DNA from: DASSUW01 sp963849695 | GTDB lineage: Bacteria > Actinomycetota > Thermoleophilia > Solirubrobacterales > Solirubrobacteraceae | Assembly: GCA_963849695.1 (NCBI GenBank) | Contig: CAWKIT010000031.1 | Coordinates: 62,001-126,000, forward strand | Length of the DNA: 64,000 nucleotides | Direction: 5' to 3' | Shown: positions 54,274 to 63,124 of the stretch, one piece after another | Layout of the letters: each line of letters starts with the position of its first letter | Position numbering within the stretch: the first letter of the stretch is position 1 | Notes under the pieces: generated by a model | The model's input: only the letters and a program-made list of their open reading frames with translations | Databases searched by the model: none | What the model was told of the DNA's origin: nothing | Made by a program: the position numbers and the translations under genes

Positions 54274-55391
54274 GGCCGTACCACTCGGACCCTGGCTACT
54301 ACGAAGGCCGGGCCGAAGGGCTGCTGGCGTCGGCGCGCGACGGGACCGGGGCCGCCGTCGCGGCGTTCGCCCAGCACGACGCGCCGCTCACGGCCGAAGG
54401 CGCGCGGACCGTGCTCGCCCGCGAGCACGGCTTCGCCGGCTGGCCGGCGCTGATCGACCATCTCTCGCGCATGGACGGCGACCCGTTCGTCCGCGCCTAC
54501 CGCGCCGTCGAGGCGCAGGACGTCGAGGGCCTGGCGGCGCTGCTCGACGAGTTCCCCGAGCTTGTCGACGTGGCCGGCACCAACGGCAACGACCTGCTGG
54601 GCATGGCGGGCGCGACCTGCGACGAGCGGCTCGTCAAGCTGCTGCTCGAGCGCGGGGCCGACGTGTCGCACGCCAACGTCCACGGGTGGACGCCGCTGCA
54701 CCAGGCCGCCTACAGCGACCTGCCGGCGATGGCGCGGATGCTGCTCGACGCCGGCGCTCGCGTCGACGTGGCGGCGCGCGGCGCGGGCGGCACGCCGCTG
54801 GTGGTGGCGCTGTTCTGGGGCAACCGGGCGACCGCCGAGCTGCTGGCCGAGCACGGCGCGCACCCCCGCAACCTGCGGGTCGCCGCCGGCCTCGGCCGGC
54901 TCGAGCTGGCCGGCGACCCGGGCGCCGGCCGCGGCTTCTACCGGCCGCACGGCGGCTTCCCGGAGTGGACGCCGTCGGACGACCCCCAGGAGGTGCTCGA
55001 CGAGGCGCTGTCGTGGGCGGCGCGCAACGACCGGGCCGAGACGCTCGACGCGCTGGTGGCGCGCGGAGCGGACGTCGCGGCCGACGTCTACCGCGGCACC
55101 GCCCTCGCCTGGGCGGCGGCGTGCGGGCGGCTGGACGCGATCCGGCGGCTCATCGGGCTCGGCGCCGACCCGAACCAGCGCACGACGTTCGGAGGCCCGG
55201 ACCACGGCGACAAGGCCACCGCGCTGCACCTGGCGGCGCAGAACGGGAATCTCGACGCCATCCGCCTCCTGCTCGAGCTCGGCGCCGATCCGACCACCAA
55301 GGACGACCTCCACGGCGGTACGCCCGCCGGGTGGGCCGAGTTCGGCGGCAACCGCGCCGCCGCCGACCTGCTGCGCGCGCACGGCGGCTGA
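54270..55391 (+). CDS. Ankyrin-repeat protein
   Basis: A 373-residue protein with an N-terminal helical segment (AEGARTVLAREHGFAGWPAL) and at least six ankyrin repeats. Examples are LVKLLLERGADVSHANVHGW, TPLHQAAYSDLPAMARMLLD, ALAWAAACGRLDAIRRLIGL and ALHLAAQNGNLDAIRLLLEL. Such repeats mediate protein binding. The GTG start overlaps the stop of the LuxR regulator, so the two are co-translated and may interact. No enzymatic motif is visible. Confidence 0.87.
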   Translation: MRPYHSDPGYYEGRAEGLLASARDGTGAAVAAFAQHDAPLTAEGARTVLAREHGFAGWPALIDHLSRMDGDPFVRAYRAVEAQDVEGLAALLDEFPELVDVAGTNGNDLLGMAGATCDERLVKLLLERGADVSHANVHGWTPLHQAAYSDLPAMARMLLDAGARVDVAARGAGGTPLVVALFWGNRATAELLAEHGAHPRNLRVAAGLGRLELAGDPGAGRGFYRPHGGFPEWTPSDDPQEVLDEALSWAARNDRAETLDALVARGADVAADVYRGTALAWAAACGRLDAIRRLIGLGADPNQRTTFGGPDHGDKATALHLAAQNGNLDAIRLLLELGADPTTKDDLHGGTPAGWAEFGGNRAAADLLRAHGG

Positions 55392-55422
55392 CCTTCGAAC
55401 GAAGGCGCCATAAGCTGGCGCC

Positions 55423-55845
55423 ATGGCCACCCCCGAAGCTCCGCTCACCGGCGGCTGCGCGTGCGGCACCGTCCGCTTCGAGGTCACGGCGCCGTTCCAG
55501 ACCGCCGGCTACTGCCACTGCAAGCGCTGCCAGCGCCGCAGCGGGGCGCTGTGGTCGGAGAACGGGATCGTCGACGCCGGCGCGTTCCGCCTCGTGTCGG
55601 GCGCCGAGGCGGTCAGCTCCTGGCAGCCGCCCGACGGCCTCTCGAAGTCGTTCTGCTCGCGCTGCGGCGGGCACGTGTTCACCGGCAGGCCGGGAGGCGA
55701 CGGGATCGTCGGCGTGCGGCTGGGCGCGGTCGACGGCGATCCCGGCATCCGGCCGCAGTGGCATCAGTTCGTCGAGTCCGCGCCCGACTGGGAGCCGCTC
55801 CCGGACGACGGCCTCCCGCGCTTCCAGCAGCGCCGTCAGATCTAG
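55423..55845 (+). CDS. GFA family zinc-binding protein
   Basis: A 140-residue protein of the GFA (glutathione-dependent formaldehyde-activating) fold. Zinc ligands are in GGCACGTVRF, CHCKRCQRRSG and FCSRCGGHVFTG. Most members have unknown substrates, so formaldehyde activation should not be assumed, and actinobacteria of this type generally lack glutathione. It converges on and overlaps the lipoprotein gene by four bases at the stops. Confidence 0.87.
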   Translation: MATPEAPLTGGCACGTVRFEVTAPFQTAGYCHCKRCQRRSGALWSENGIVDAGAFRLVSGAEAVSSWQPPDGLSKSFCSRCGGHVFTGRPGGDGIVGVRLGAVDGDPGIRPQWHQFVESAPDWEPLPDDGLPRFQQRRQI

Positions 55846-56502
55846 TTCCGGCGGAGGAACTCGTCCAGGTTGCGCGGCCGCTGCCCGACGACCTCGAACA
55901 CCAGCATAGTCCTGGACGATCGTGCGCATGCGGCCCGCGCGCACGCGGCGGTGCAGGATGCGCAGCAGGTCGCCGTCGTCGCGTGCGATGTAGAGCCGCG
56001 TGTTCTGCGACGGGTCGGGTTCGACCACCGCGATGTGCGCGGCGCGACCGCGGATCGTCGCCCTCCCGACGGCGGTCAGGCGCCCCTCGCGGACGAGTCC
56101 GACGGGGTCGACGACCACGCCCGCCCGCCACGGCCGCATGAGGAAGTCCGGGTGCTCGTGGTCGGCGGGGTTGTGGCCCGTGAAGCCCCAACGCGTGTAG
56201 GTGCGCACGCCGCGCTCGTCGGCGATCTGCCGGAAGCCGCCGTCGCGGGTGACGCGGTGCGCGCGCCAGCCGGCGCCGCCGAGGTCGAGCCAGACCTCGT
56301 CGCGCCAGCCTCCCGGCGGCAGGTCCGGGGCGCGGGGCTCCGGCAGGACGCGCACCTCGTCGGTGACCACGTGCAGCACACCGCGCGGCGCCTCCAGCCG
56401 ATGCTCGAACGCCGCGACCGAGGCCGGCAGCTCGTCGTCGACACCGCCGCCGCACCCCGTCAGCGCGAGGAGGACGGCGAGCGGGACGACCGCGGGTCTC
56501 AT
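55842..56502 (-). CDS. Putative lipoprotein, frameshifted near the C-terminus
   Basis: About 219 residues with a lipoprotein signal (VVPLAVLLALTGCGGG, lipobox LTGC) and a strand-rich body (VLHVVTDEVRVLPEPRAPDL, VRTYTRWGFTGHNPADHEHP, HIAVVEPDPSQNTRLYIARD). The pattern is that of outer-surface beta-rich proteins of the LolA/LppX type, but I cannot assign a family with confidence. The last 20 residues (LVFEVVGQRPRNLDEFLRRN) are reached only after removing one base near 55905. It overlaps the haemoglobin gene stop at its start (ATGA), so the two are co-expressed. Confidence 0.65.
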
Positions 56503-56969
56503 GGCCGGTACGGCGGCGCGACTCCCCAGCCCCAGCGTGGGACCGGCGCGTGCTCGGCCACCTCGGCGCCGGGCTGGGAGTTCTGGACGGCCAGGCGCGT
56601 CCCCCACTCGGCGTAGCCCATCAGCGCGGCGCGGAGCTCCGGGTCGGCCGGGAGCTCGGCGAGGTCGGCGGCGCGGCTCAGCAGGGTCACGAACCGCAGC
56701 CGCTGCTCGGCCGTGATCGCGAGCCCGCGGTGCTTGGCGAGCATGTGCTCGTAGCCGCCGTGGTCCTCGGTGTAGCGCGCCGGGCCGCCCATCACCTCGC
56801 TCCACCACAGCGTCACGTGGCGGCGATGGTCCTCGGTCACGCGCCCGCCGAACAGGGGTGCGAGCTGGTCGTCCTCCTCGACGAGGTCGTAGAAGGCGTT
56901 CAGCCAGCGCGCGAACGCCGCCTCGCCGCCGGCCCACTCGAAGATCGTCGGAACGGGCTCCTCGCTCAC
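56499..56969 (-). CDS. Truncated haemoglobin, group II-like
   Basis: A 156-residue 2/2 globin. Conserved features are TIFEWAGGEAAFARWLNAFY, the segment APLFGGRVTEDHRRHVTLWW, and HGGYEHMLAKHRGLAITAEQ with the proximal histidine in AKHRGL. Group II globins bind oxygen or nitric oxide and are often linked to redox chemistry. GTG 56969 is chosen at the start of the conserved region. It is the first gene of a two-gene unit with the lipoprotein. It is divergent from the ABC transporter at 57027. Confidence 0.87.
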   Translation of the reverse strand: MSEEPVPTIFEWAGGEAAFARWLNAFYDLVEEDDQLAPLFGGRVTEDHRRHVTLWWSEVMGGPARYTEDHGGYEHMLAKHRGLAITAEQRLRFVTLLSRAADLAELPADPELRAALMGYAEWGTRLAVQNSQPGAEVAEHAPVPRWGWGVAPPYRP

Positions 56970-57026
56970 TTCCTGGACCGTACAACCCCGGCGGGCTCGC
57001 GCCCGTAGCCCGTACCGTGAAGTGCG

Positions 57027-57692
57027 ATGGCGACGGTCGCCGCCCATGGGTTGGTCAAGACGTACGGCCGGGGCCGCGCGGCGCGGCGGGTGCTCGACGG
57101 CGCCGACCTCGTGGTCGAGCCCGGCGAGGTGGTGGCGATCCTCGGGCGCTCGGGCTCCGGCAAGTCGACGCTCCTGCATCTGCTCGGAGGGCTCGACCGG
57201 CCCGAGCAGGGGACGATCGAGGTCGCCGGCGAGCCGGTCACGGGGGCGAGCGAGCGCGAGCTGAGCGCGCTGCGGCGGCGGCGGATCGGGTTCGTGTTCC
57301 AGTTCTTCCACCTGCTGCCGGAGCTGTCGGGCGAGGCGAACGTGCTGCTGGCCGGCCGCGTGCGCGGCGCACACCCGGATGCCGCCTCGCGGGGGCGCGC
57401 GCTGGTCGACCGGCTCGGGCTGCGACCGGTGGCCGGCACGCTGCCGGGGCAGCTGTCGGGCGGCGAGCAGCAGCGGTTCGCGGTCGCCCGCGCGCTCGTC
57501 AACGACCCGGCGCTGCTGCTGGCGGACGAGCCGACCGGCAACCTCGACGTCGAGGCCGGCGGCGAGGTGCTGCGGCTGCTGCGCGCCGGCGCCGCCGAGG
57601 GCCGGGCGGTGGTGCTCGTCACCCACGAGCCGGCGGCGGCGGGAATCGCCGACCGGGTGCTGACGCTGCGCGACGGGAGGCTCGTCGCGTGA
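57027..57692 (+). CDS. MacB/LolD-type ABC transporter ATP-binding protein
   Basis: A 221-residue ATPase with Walker A LGRSGSGKSTLL, Q-loop FVFQFFHLLPELS, signature LSGGEQQRFAVARALVNDP, Walker B LLLADEPTGNLD and the switch histidine in LVTHEPAA. The FFHLLP and PTGNLD forms are those of MacB/LolD/FtsE-class ATPases that drive mechanotransmission rather than classic transport. The paired permease gene starts inside its stop codon. Confidence 0.93.
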   Translation: MATVAAHGLVKTYGRGRAARRVLDGADLVVEPGEVVAILGRSGSGKSTLLHLLGGLDRPEQGTIEVAGEPVTGASERELSALRRRRIGFVFQFFHLLPELSGEANVLLAGRVRGAHPDAASRGRALVDRLGLRPVAGTLPGQLSGGEQQRFAVARALVNDPALLLADEPTGNLDVEAGGEVLRLLRAGAAEGRAVVLVTHEPAAAGIADRVLTLRDGRLVA

Positions 57693-59980
57693 TCGGGCTC
57701 GCGCTCGCTGGGCTGCGAGCGCGGCGGTCGCGCACGCTGCTGGCGGTCTTCGGTGTGCTCGCCGCATCGCTGGTGGTGGGCACGGCCACGACGGTGGGCT
57801 TCGGGCTCACCACCGGCTTCGAGCGGTCGGCGCGGCAGGCCGACCTGCCGGACGTGATCGCGCGCTTCGACCCCGAGGGCCGCGAGACGCTCGACGAGCG
57901 CGTGCGCGCGCTGCCGAACCTGGCGGCGCGGTCCTACCGCATGGAGCACAACAACGTTCCGCTGACCGCGAACGGGCACCACACGCACCGCGGCGCGATC
58001 CACGTCGTGCTGGGCGGGCGGCGGGGCTACCTGGTCACCGAGGGGCGCGACCTCTCCGGCCGGTCCGGCGAGGTCGTGGTCGAGCAGGGCCTGGCGCGCG
58101 AGTGGGAGCTCGGGGTCGGCGATCGGATGGAGCTCGGGCGCGGCGACGTCGCGCGCATCGTGGGGATCGCGGTGTCGCCGGACAACGTGGCGTTCCCGCT
58201 CGCGCGCGCCGCCCGCGTGTATGTGGCGGAGCGGTTCGCGGGATCGGAGCCGGCGAACGTGGCGCTGCTGTGGCTCAACGACCGGTCGAAGGCGGACGTG
58301 ACCCTGACGCAGGCGCGCGCGGTCTCGTTCGGGCTCGGCCGGCTCGAGTTCGTGACGCGCGAGGGCGTCCGCGTCCTGCTCGGCCAGGCGGCCGGCATCG
58401 TGATCTCGCTGCTGATCGCGTTCTCGCTCGTCGCGCTGGTCGCGGCGGGCACGATGCTCGCCGCCGGCGCGCACGCCGACGTTCAGCGGCGGCTCGGAGC
58501 GCTCGGGGTCCAGCGGGCGCTCGGCTTCTCACCGGCGCGGATCGCGGCCCAGCAGGCGACCGAGGCGGCGCTCGTGGCGCTGCCCGCGGCGGCACTCGGG
58601 CTAGCGCTCGGCGCCCTGGCCGTCGCCGGCCCGGCGGCCGCCCTGCTCGCGGCGCTCAACGAGCTGCCGCCCGGAGGCGCGCTCCTGCTGCCGCTCGTAG
58701 CCGCGCTCGCGGTGGTCACCGCGATCGTCGTCGCCGCCGCGACGTGGCCCGCGTGGCGAGCCGCGCGGCGCCCGCCGGTCGAAATCCTCCGCGGGGGCAC
58801 GATCACCGCGCGCCACTCGTCGCCCGCCGCCACTGCCCGGCGATCGTCGCCTGCCGCCACCACACGCTCGTCGGCCGACGCCACCGCGCGATCTTCGCCC
58901 GGCGCCGGGCTCACCGCGCTCGGCGCCCGGTTCGCCACCGCCGCCCGCGCTCGCTGGCTGGCGTCGGTCGCCACGATCGGGGTGTGCGCGGGCATCGTCA
59001 CGCTGATGCTTGCGCTCGCCTCGCTGCTCGAGCGGCTGCGCGACGACCCGGGCACGGTCGGCAAGCGCTACCAGCTCACCGCGGCGCTCGATCCCTCGCT
59101 CGCCGACGACGTACGCGCGATCCCGGGCGTGGCGGACGCCGCACCGCGCTACGTGGTCGATGCCGCCGATTCGTTCCGCCTCGACGAGCCGTTCCGGGTG
59201 GTCGCCTACCCGGGCGACCACACGCGGTTCGAGGCGCCGCCGCTCGCCGCCGGCCGCCGGCTGCGGAACCCGGACGAGATCGAGGTCGGGGTCGGGCTCG
59301 CCGACGCGCTGGGGCTGAGGCCCGGATCGGCGCTGGCGGCCCAGCTCCCGGGCGGCGAGGAGGTCCGCTTCCGGGTCGCCGGCGTCGTGCGCGCGCTCGA
59401 GAACAACGGGCGGATCGCGTGGGCGCGGCCGGACCGGCTGACCGGGCTCGAGCCGTCGCTGGCCGTCCGGCTCGACGGCGGCGCCGACCGCCCCGCGGTC
59501 GAGCGCGAGCTCGAGGCGCTCGGGGCGCCGCCGCAGCCGGTCGGAGGAGCGACGACTCGCAACGCCGCGTTCCTCGGCGTGCTCGCCGCGGTGCTGCGCG
59601 GCGTCGGGCTGGCGGTCGGGCTGGTGTGCCTCTACGCGCTCGTGCAAGCCCTGGCCATGACCGCGCGCGAGCGCCGCGGGGCGGTTGCTCTGCTGCGCGC
59701 CTGCGGCGGCGACGCGCACACCGTCGGGCGAGTGCTGCTGGGGGCCGCGGCCGCGGTCGCGGTGCCGGGAGCGCTGCTGGGCGTCGCCCTCGAGCTCACC
59801 GTGTTCGGGCCGTTGGTCGCACGGCTCGCCGCCGGCTTCGCGGCGCTCCCGATCGCACCCACCGGCGGCCAGGTCGCGCTCGTCGTGGGAGGCCTGCTCG
59901 CCCTGGCCGGCGCCGCGACCGCACTCGTGGCCCGCCGTGTCCTGCGAGAGCCGGTGGTCGCCGGCCTGCGCGAGGAATGA
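57689..59980 (+). CDS. FtsX-like ABC permease (two-module)
   Basis: A 763-residue permease with two FtsX modules. Module one has an N-terminal helix (TLLAVFGVLAASLVVGTATT), an extracytoplasmic MacB-like domain (about 45-220) and three helices (IVISLLIAFSLVALVAAGTM, ALVALPAAALGLALGALAVA, LLLPLVAALAVVTAIVVAAA). After a low-complexity Ser/Ala/Thr/Arg linker near 370-400 (SSPAATARRSS), module two repeats the pattern from ASVATIGVCAGIVTLMLALA to the last three helices. The class exports lipids, peptides or antibiotics or remodels the envelope; the substrate is unknown. GTG 57689 overlaps the ATPase stop. Confidence 0.88.
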   Translation: MIGLALAGLRARRSRTLLAVFGVLAASLVVGTATTVGFGLTTGFERSARQADLPDVIARFDPEGRETLDERVRALPNLAARSYRMEHNNVPLTANGHHTHRGAIHVVLGGRRGYLVTEGRDLSGRSGEVVVEQGLAREWELGVGDRMELGRGDVARIVGIAVSPDNVAFPLARAARVYVAERFAGSEPANVALLWLNDRSKADVTLTQARAVSFGLGRLEFVTREGVRVLLGQAAGIVISLLIAFSLVALVAAGTMLAAGAHADVQRRLGALGVQRALGFSPARIAAQQATEAALVALPAAALGLALGALAVAGPAAALLAALNELPPGGALLLPLVAALAVVTAIVVAAATWPAWRAARRPPVEILRGGTITARHSSPAATARRSSPAATTRSSADATARSSPGAGLTALGARFATAARARWLASVATIGVCAGIVTLMLALASLLERLRDDPGTVGKRYQLTAALDPSLADDVRAIPGVADAAPRYVVDAADSFRLDEPFRVVAYPGDHTRFEAPPLAAGRRLRNPDEIEVGVGLADALGLRPGSALAAQLPGGEEVRFRVAGVVRALENNGRIAWARPDRLTGLEPSLAVRLDGGADRPAVERELEALGAPPQPVGGATTRNAAFLGVLAAVLRGVGLAVGLVCLYALVQALAMTARERRGAVALLRACGGDAHTVGRVLLGAAAAVAVPGALLGVALELTVFGPLVARLAAGFAALPIAPTGGQVALVVGGLLALAGAATALVARRVLREPVVAGLREE

Positions 59981-61446
59981 GGCGCGTGCCCGGCGATCCG
60001 CGCGTCCGCGCACGCTTCGTCGCTGCCGGCCGCTGCCGCCGGCGGCTCGCGGCGGCCGCCCTCGTCGCCCTCGCCATCCCCGGCTGCGGCGGCGACGAGC
60101 CCGCGAGCGGGCCGCCGGCGACCTCGACCGTCCACGCCGCGCTCGTCGACCGCGACGGCGACGGCTTCCTCGAGCGCGGACCGGGTGAGCCGCTCGCGGG
60201 CCCGGAGGGTGGCCGTGTGCTCGCCACCTTCGGCCAGCTCACCGACACGCACGTGCGCGACGAGGAGTCGCCCGCCCGCGTGCCGTTCCTCGACCGCCTC
60301 GGCCCGCCGCTGACGTCTACGTTCCGCCCTCAGGAGGCGTTCTCGACCCAGGTGCTCGACGCGGCCGTCCGCGCACTCGCCCGCGAGCGGCCGCACGCGG
60401 TCGTGATCACCGGCGACATCGTCGACTCCGCGCAGGAGAACGAGCTCGACCAGGCGCTCGCGGTGCTGGGCGGCGACATCGTCCAGCCGGACACCGGGGG
60501 CCCCGGCTACGACGGCGTCCAGGCTGCGTCGAACCCCGACCCGTTCTACTTCCGGCCCGACCACGACGCGCCGCGCCACCCGGGCGCGCTCGCCGCCGCT
60601 CAGCGGCGCTTCCGCGCCGCCGGCCTTCGCGTCCCCTGGTATCCGGCGGTCGGCAATCACGACGTGCTCGTCCAGGGCGAGGTGCCGGCGACCGGCGCGA
60701 TCGAGGAGGTGGCGACCGGCGACCGGCTGGTGACCGGCATCGACCCGTCGTTCCAGCCGCCGACCGTCGACGAGGACGAGGCGCCCGCCGCCGTGCGCGC
60801 CCTGCTCACCGACGGCGGGCTGTTCGGACGCGCCGAGGCGGTGCCGGCCGACCCCGCCCGCCGCCACCTCGCGCCCGCCGAGCTGGTCGAGCGGCTGGCG
60901 GCCGCGGCCGGCGTGCGCCCGGCCGCCCCGCAGAGGCTCGACTACACCTTCGACCTCGGCCCCGCCGTGCGCGGGATCGTGCTCGACACGGCCGACCGCG
61001 CCGGCGGCTCGCGGGGCGTCGTGACGGCCGACCAGGTCGCCTGGCTTCGCGGGCAGCTCGCGGCCGACCGCTGGAGCGTCGTGTTCGCCCACAACCCGCT
61101 CGAGGCGTCCGACGGCGGTGAGGCGGCGCTCGAGCTGCTCGACCGCGCCCCGCGCGTGGTCGCCGTGGTCTCCGGCAACCGCCACCGCAACACGATCGAT
61201 CCGCGGGACGGCTACTGGCTGATCGGAACCGCGTCGCTCGCCGACTTCCCGCAGCAGTCACGCATGTTCCGGCTGCGGGAGACGGACGGCGGAGCGGTGC
61301 TCGAGACGTGGATGGTCGACCACGACGGCCGCGGCCTGGCGGGGACGGCCCGCGAGCTCGCCTTCCTCGACGCCCAGGGCGGCCGCCCGCAGGGGTTCGC
61401 GGGTGAGCGGAGCGACCGCAACGTGCGGCTGTTCGTGCAACCGTAG
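59977..61446 (+). CDS. Metallophosphoesterase lipoprotein
   Basis: A 489-residue exported phosphoesterase, similar in layout to the actinobacterial TIGR03767 (PPA1498) group. The N-terminus has basic residues, then AAAALVALAIPGCGGDE with a lipobox cysteine. Di-metal motifs are FGQLTDTHV (DxH), VITGDIVD (GDxxD), YPAVGNHDV (GNHD) and VFAHNPLE; the final motif reads SGNRHRN where GHxH is usual. The substrate is unknown. It starts inside the stop of the FtsX permease and so may be surface-anchored as part of the same system. Confidence 0.85.
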   Translation: MRRVPGDPRVRARFVAAGRCRRRLAAAALVALAIPGCGGDEPASGPPATSTVHAALVDRDGDGFLERGPGEPLAGPEGGRVLATFGQLTDTHVRDEESPARVPFLDRLGPPLTSTFRPQEAFSTQVLDAAVRALARERPHAVVITGDIVDSAQENELDQALAVLGGDIVQPDTGGPGYDGVQAASNPDPFYFRPDHDAPRHPGALAAAQRRFRAAGLRVPWYPAVGNHDVLVQGEVPATGAIEEVATGDRLVTGIDPSFQPPTVDEDEAPAAVRALLTDGGLFGRAEAVPADPARRHLAPAELVERLAAAAGVRPAAPQRLDYTFDLGPAVRGIVLDTADRAGGSRGVVTADQVAWLRGQLAADRWSVVFAHNPLEASDGGEAALELLDRAPRVVAVVSGNRHRNTIDPRDGYWLIGTASLADFPQQSRMFRLRETDGGAVLETWMVDHDGRGLAGTARELAFLDAQGGRPQGFAGERSDRNVRLFVQP

Positions 61447-61450
61447 GGCG

Positions 61451-61798
61451 ATGCCCGCCCGCCTGCTCGGCGCCTTCTTCCTCGCCGCCGGCCTGATGCA
61501 CTTCCTCAAGCCGCGGCCGTACGTCGCGATCGTGCCGGACGCGCTGCCGCGCAAGCGCGAGATCGTCTACGTGAGCGGCGTCGCGGAGATCGCCGGCGGC
61601 GCGGGCGTGCTCGCGGCGCCCACGCGCCGGGCGGCCGGGTGGTGGCTGATCGCGACGCTGCTCGGAGTGTTCCCCGCCAACGTCAACATGGCCGTCAACG
61701 CCGAGCGCTTCCGCGCGGTCCCGGAGCCGCTTCTGTGGGCGCGGCTGCCGGTCCAGGGGCTGCTCATCGCGTGGGTGTGGCGCGTCGCGGTGCGATGA
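61451..61798 (+). CDS. DoxX-like small membrane protein
   Basis: A 115-residue membrane protein with about four helices: RLLGAFFLAAGLMHFL, EIVYVSGVAEIAGGAGVLA, AAGWWLIATLLGVFPANVNM and LPVQGLLIAWVWRVAV. HFLKPRPYVAIVPDALPRKR and the GVAEIAGG segment match the DoxX-like family. The function is not established. It starts four bases after the metallophosphoesterase and overlaps the next gene by four. Confidence 0.82.
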   Translation: MPARLLGAFFLAAGLMHFLKPRPYVAIVPDALPRKREIVYVSGVAEIAGGAGVLAAPTRRAAGWWLIATLLGVFPANVNMAVNAERFRAVPEPLLWARLPVQGLLIAWVWRVAVR

Positions 61799-62925
61799 CG
61801 GTCCAGCACCGGATCGCGCTGCTCGACTGGCTGGCGTGCGCCTTCGGCGGGCGTTCGCAGCGCGCCACGCGGGCGGCACGGGCCGCCGGCGACGGGACGC
61901 TCGAGCGTGTGGCATGGCTCGGCACCGCGGGCCACGTGCTCGACTTCGACGACACGTACCTGCCCGGCATCGCGCATCTGAGCGCTCCGACCGCGCCGGC
62001 GGCGATCGTGCTTGCGGCGGAGCTCGACCGCAGCGTCGGCGACGTGCTCGACGCCTATGCGGCCGGTTTCGAGGCGATGGGAGCCTTGAGCCGGTCGCAC
62101 GACCTGTACGCGGGCGGCTGGCACCCCACCGCGGTGTGCGGTGCCGTGGGCGCGGCGCACGCGGCCGCGCGGCTGCTCGGGCTGGACGAGGAGCGCACCG
62201 GCGCCGCCGAGCGGCTGGCCCTGCTGCGAGCCGGCGGGCTGCGCGCCGCCTTCGGGTCCGACGGCAAGTCGCTCCAGGTCGGACTCGCGGCGGCCACCGG
62301 CGTCCACGCCGCGCGGATCGCGGCCGGCGGAGCCGCGATCACCGCCGACGTGCTCGGCCACGAGGCCGGGTTCGAGGCCGCGTTCGGGCCCGACCGGGCG
62401 GCGGGCGCGTCGCCGGCCGTCGACGACAACTGGATCAAGCCGTGGCCGTGCTGCCTGATGAGCCACAGCGCGGTGCAGGCGGCCGCCGAGGCGCGCGAGG
62501 CGCTCGCCGGCTCGGCCGCTCCGATCGAGGTCACCGTCCATCCCGTCGCGCGCCGCGCCGCCGCCTACGACGAGGTCGCCGACGGGCTGCAGGCGAAGTT
62601 CTCGATCCCGTACCTGGTTGCGTACGTGGTCTTGCGCGGCGAGCCCGAGCCGGCGAGCTTCGACGGCGTCGACCCGGAGGTGCAGGCGCTGGCGCGCGAG
62701 CGCGTGCGGGTGGCGACCGACCCGGATCTGCGAGAGGCCGAGGCCGTGCTCGCGCTCGGCGGCGATGAGGTCGCGCGCGTGCCTGCCTCGCGCGGGTCGC
62801 CGGAGCGGCCGCTGGGCGAAGCCGAGCTTGCGGCCAAGTGCGAGCGGCTGGCCGGCGACCGGCTCGACGGCCTGCTCGACGACCCCGACGCGCCGGCTCA
62901 GCGGCTGCTCGCCGCGCTCGACTGA
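61795..62925 (+). CDS. MmgE/PrpD family protein
   Basis: A 376-residue member of the MmgE/PrpD family, which includes 2-methylcitrate dehydratase and cis-aconitate decarboxylase. Conserved parts are LDWLACAFGGRSQRATRAAR, LDFDDTYLPGIAHLSAPTAP, SHDLYAGGWHPTAVCGAVGA, FGSDGKSLQVGLAAATGVHA and WPCCLMSHSAVQAA. It is shorter than typical members (about 450), mainly at the N-terminus and in the C-terminal lid. No prpB or prpC is nearby, so the substrate is open. The start overlaps the DoxX-like gene stop. Confidence 0.85.
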   Translation: MTVQHRIALLDWLACAFGGRSQRATRAARAAGDGTLERVAWLGTAGHVLDFDDTYLPGIAHLSAPTAPAAIVLAAELDRSVGDVLDAYAAGFEAMGALSRSHDLYAGGWHPTAVCGAVGAAHAAARLLGLDEERTGAAERLALLRAGGLRAAFGSDGKSLQVGLAAATGVHAARIAAGGAAITADVLGHEAGFEAAFGPDRAAGASPAVDDNWIKPWPCCLMSHSAVQAAAEAREALAGSAAPIEVTVHPVARRAAAYDEVADGLQAKFSIPYLVAYVVLRGEPEPASFDGVDPEVQALARERVRVATDPDLREAEAVLALGGDEVARVPASRGSPERPLGEAELAAKCERLAGDRLDGLLDDPDAPAQRLLAALD

Positions 62926-63061
62926 AGGAGCGCCGGCACGGCGGCGTGCAGCACCGGGTTGGCGGCGATCGCGCCGCGGCATCGGCCGACGGCATCGTGC
63001 CAGCGCGAGGCCATCGAGCATGCCTCACCGTACGGGGGCACGGTCCCCAACGCGCGGCGGG

Positions 63062-63082
63062 TAAGGGGGACTGTCCCCCTTA
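63062..63082. terminator. G-run/C-run hairpin in a convergent gap
   Basis: TAAGGGGG and CCCCCTTA pair perfectly around ACTGT (63062-63082). It lies between the convergent MmgE/PrpD and MFS genes and may terminate transcription, but it also belongs to a family of short palindromes (see 63086-63112). Confidence 0.5.
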
Positions 63083-63085
63083 GCG

Positions 63086-63112
63086 CCTGAGGGGGGTCAG
63101 ACCCCCCTCAGG
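63086..63112. repeat. 27-base GGGGTCAGACCCC-type palindrome
   Basis: CCTGAGGGGGG and CCCCCCTCAGG pair perfectly around TCAGA. The core GGGGTCAGACCCC recurs, with one change, at 49334-49348 (intergenic) and in hutU at 29448-29471 (coding). A related half-size palindrome (GGGGGCACGGTCCCC) lies near 63034. It probably also terminates the MFS transcript. Confidence 0.6.
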
Positions 63113-63124
63113 CCGGTTGAGGGC

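Noticed and set aside
62898..63014. 38-codon minus-strand frame starting MASRWHDAVGRCRGAIAA
   Set aside because: No ribosome-binding site, no known family and overlap with the MmgE/PrpD gene end; too weak to list, although the composition looks protein-like.
63062..63112. Hairpins considered as ends of an insertion sequence
   Set aside because: No transposase gene, target duplication or paired terminal repeats are visible; short palindromes explain the structure.
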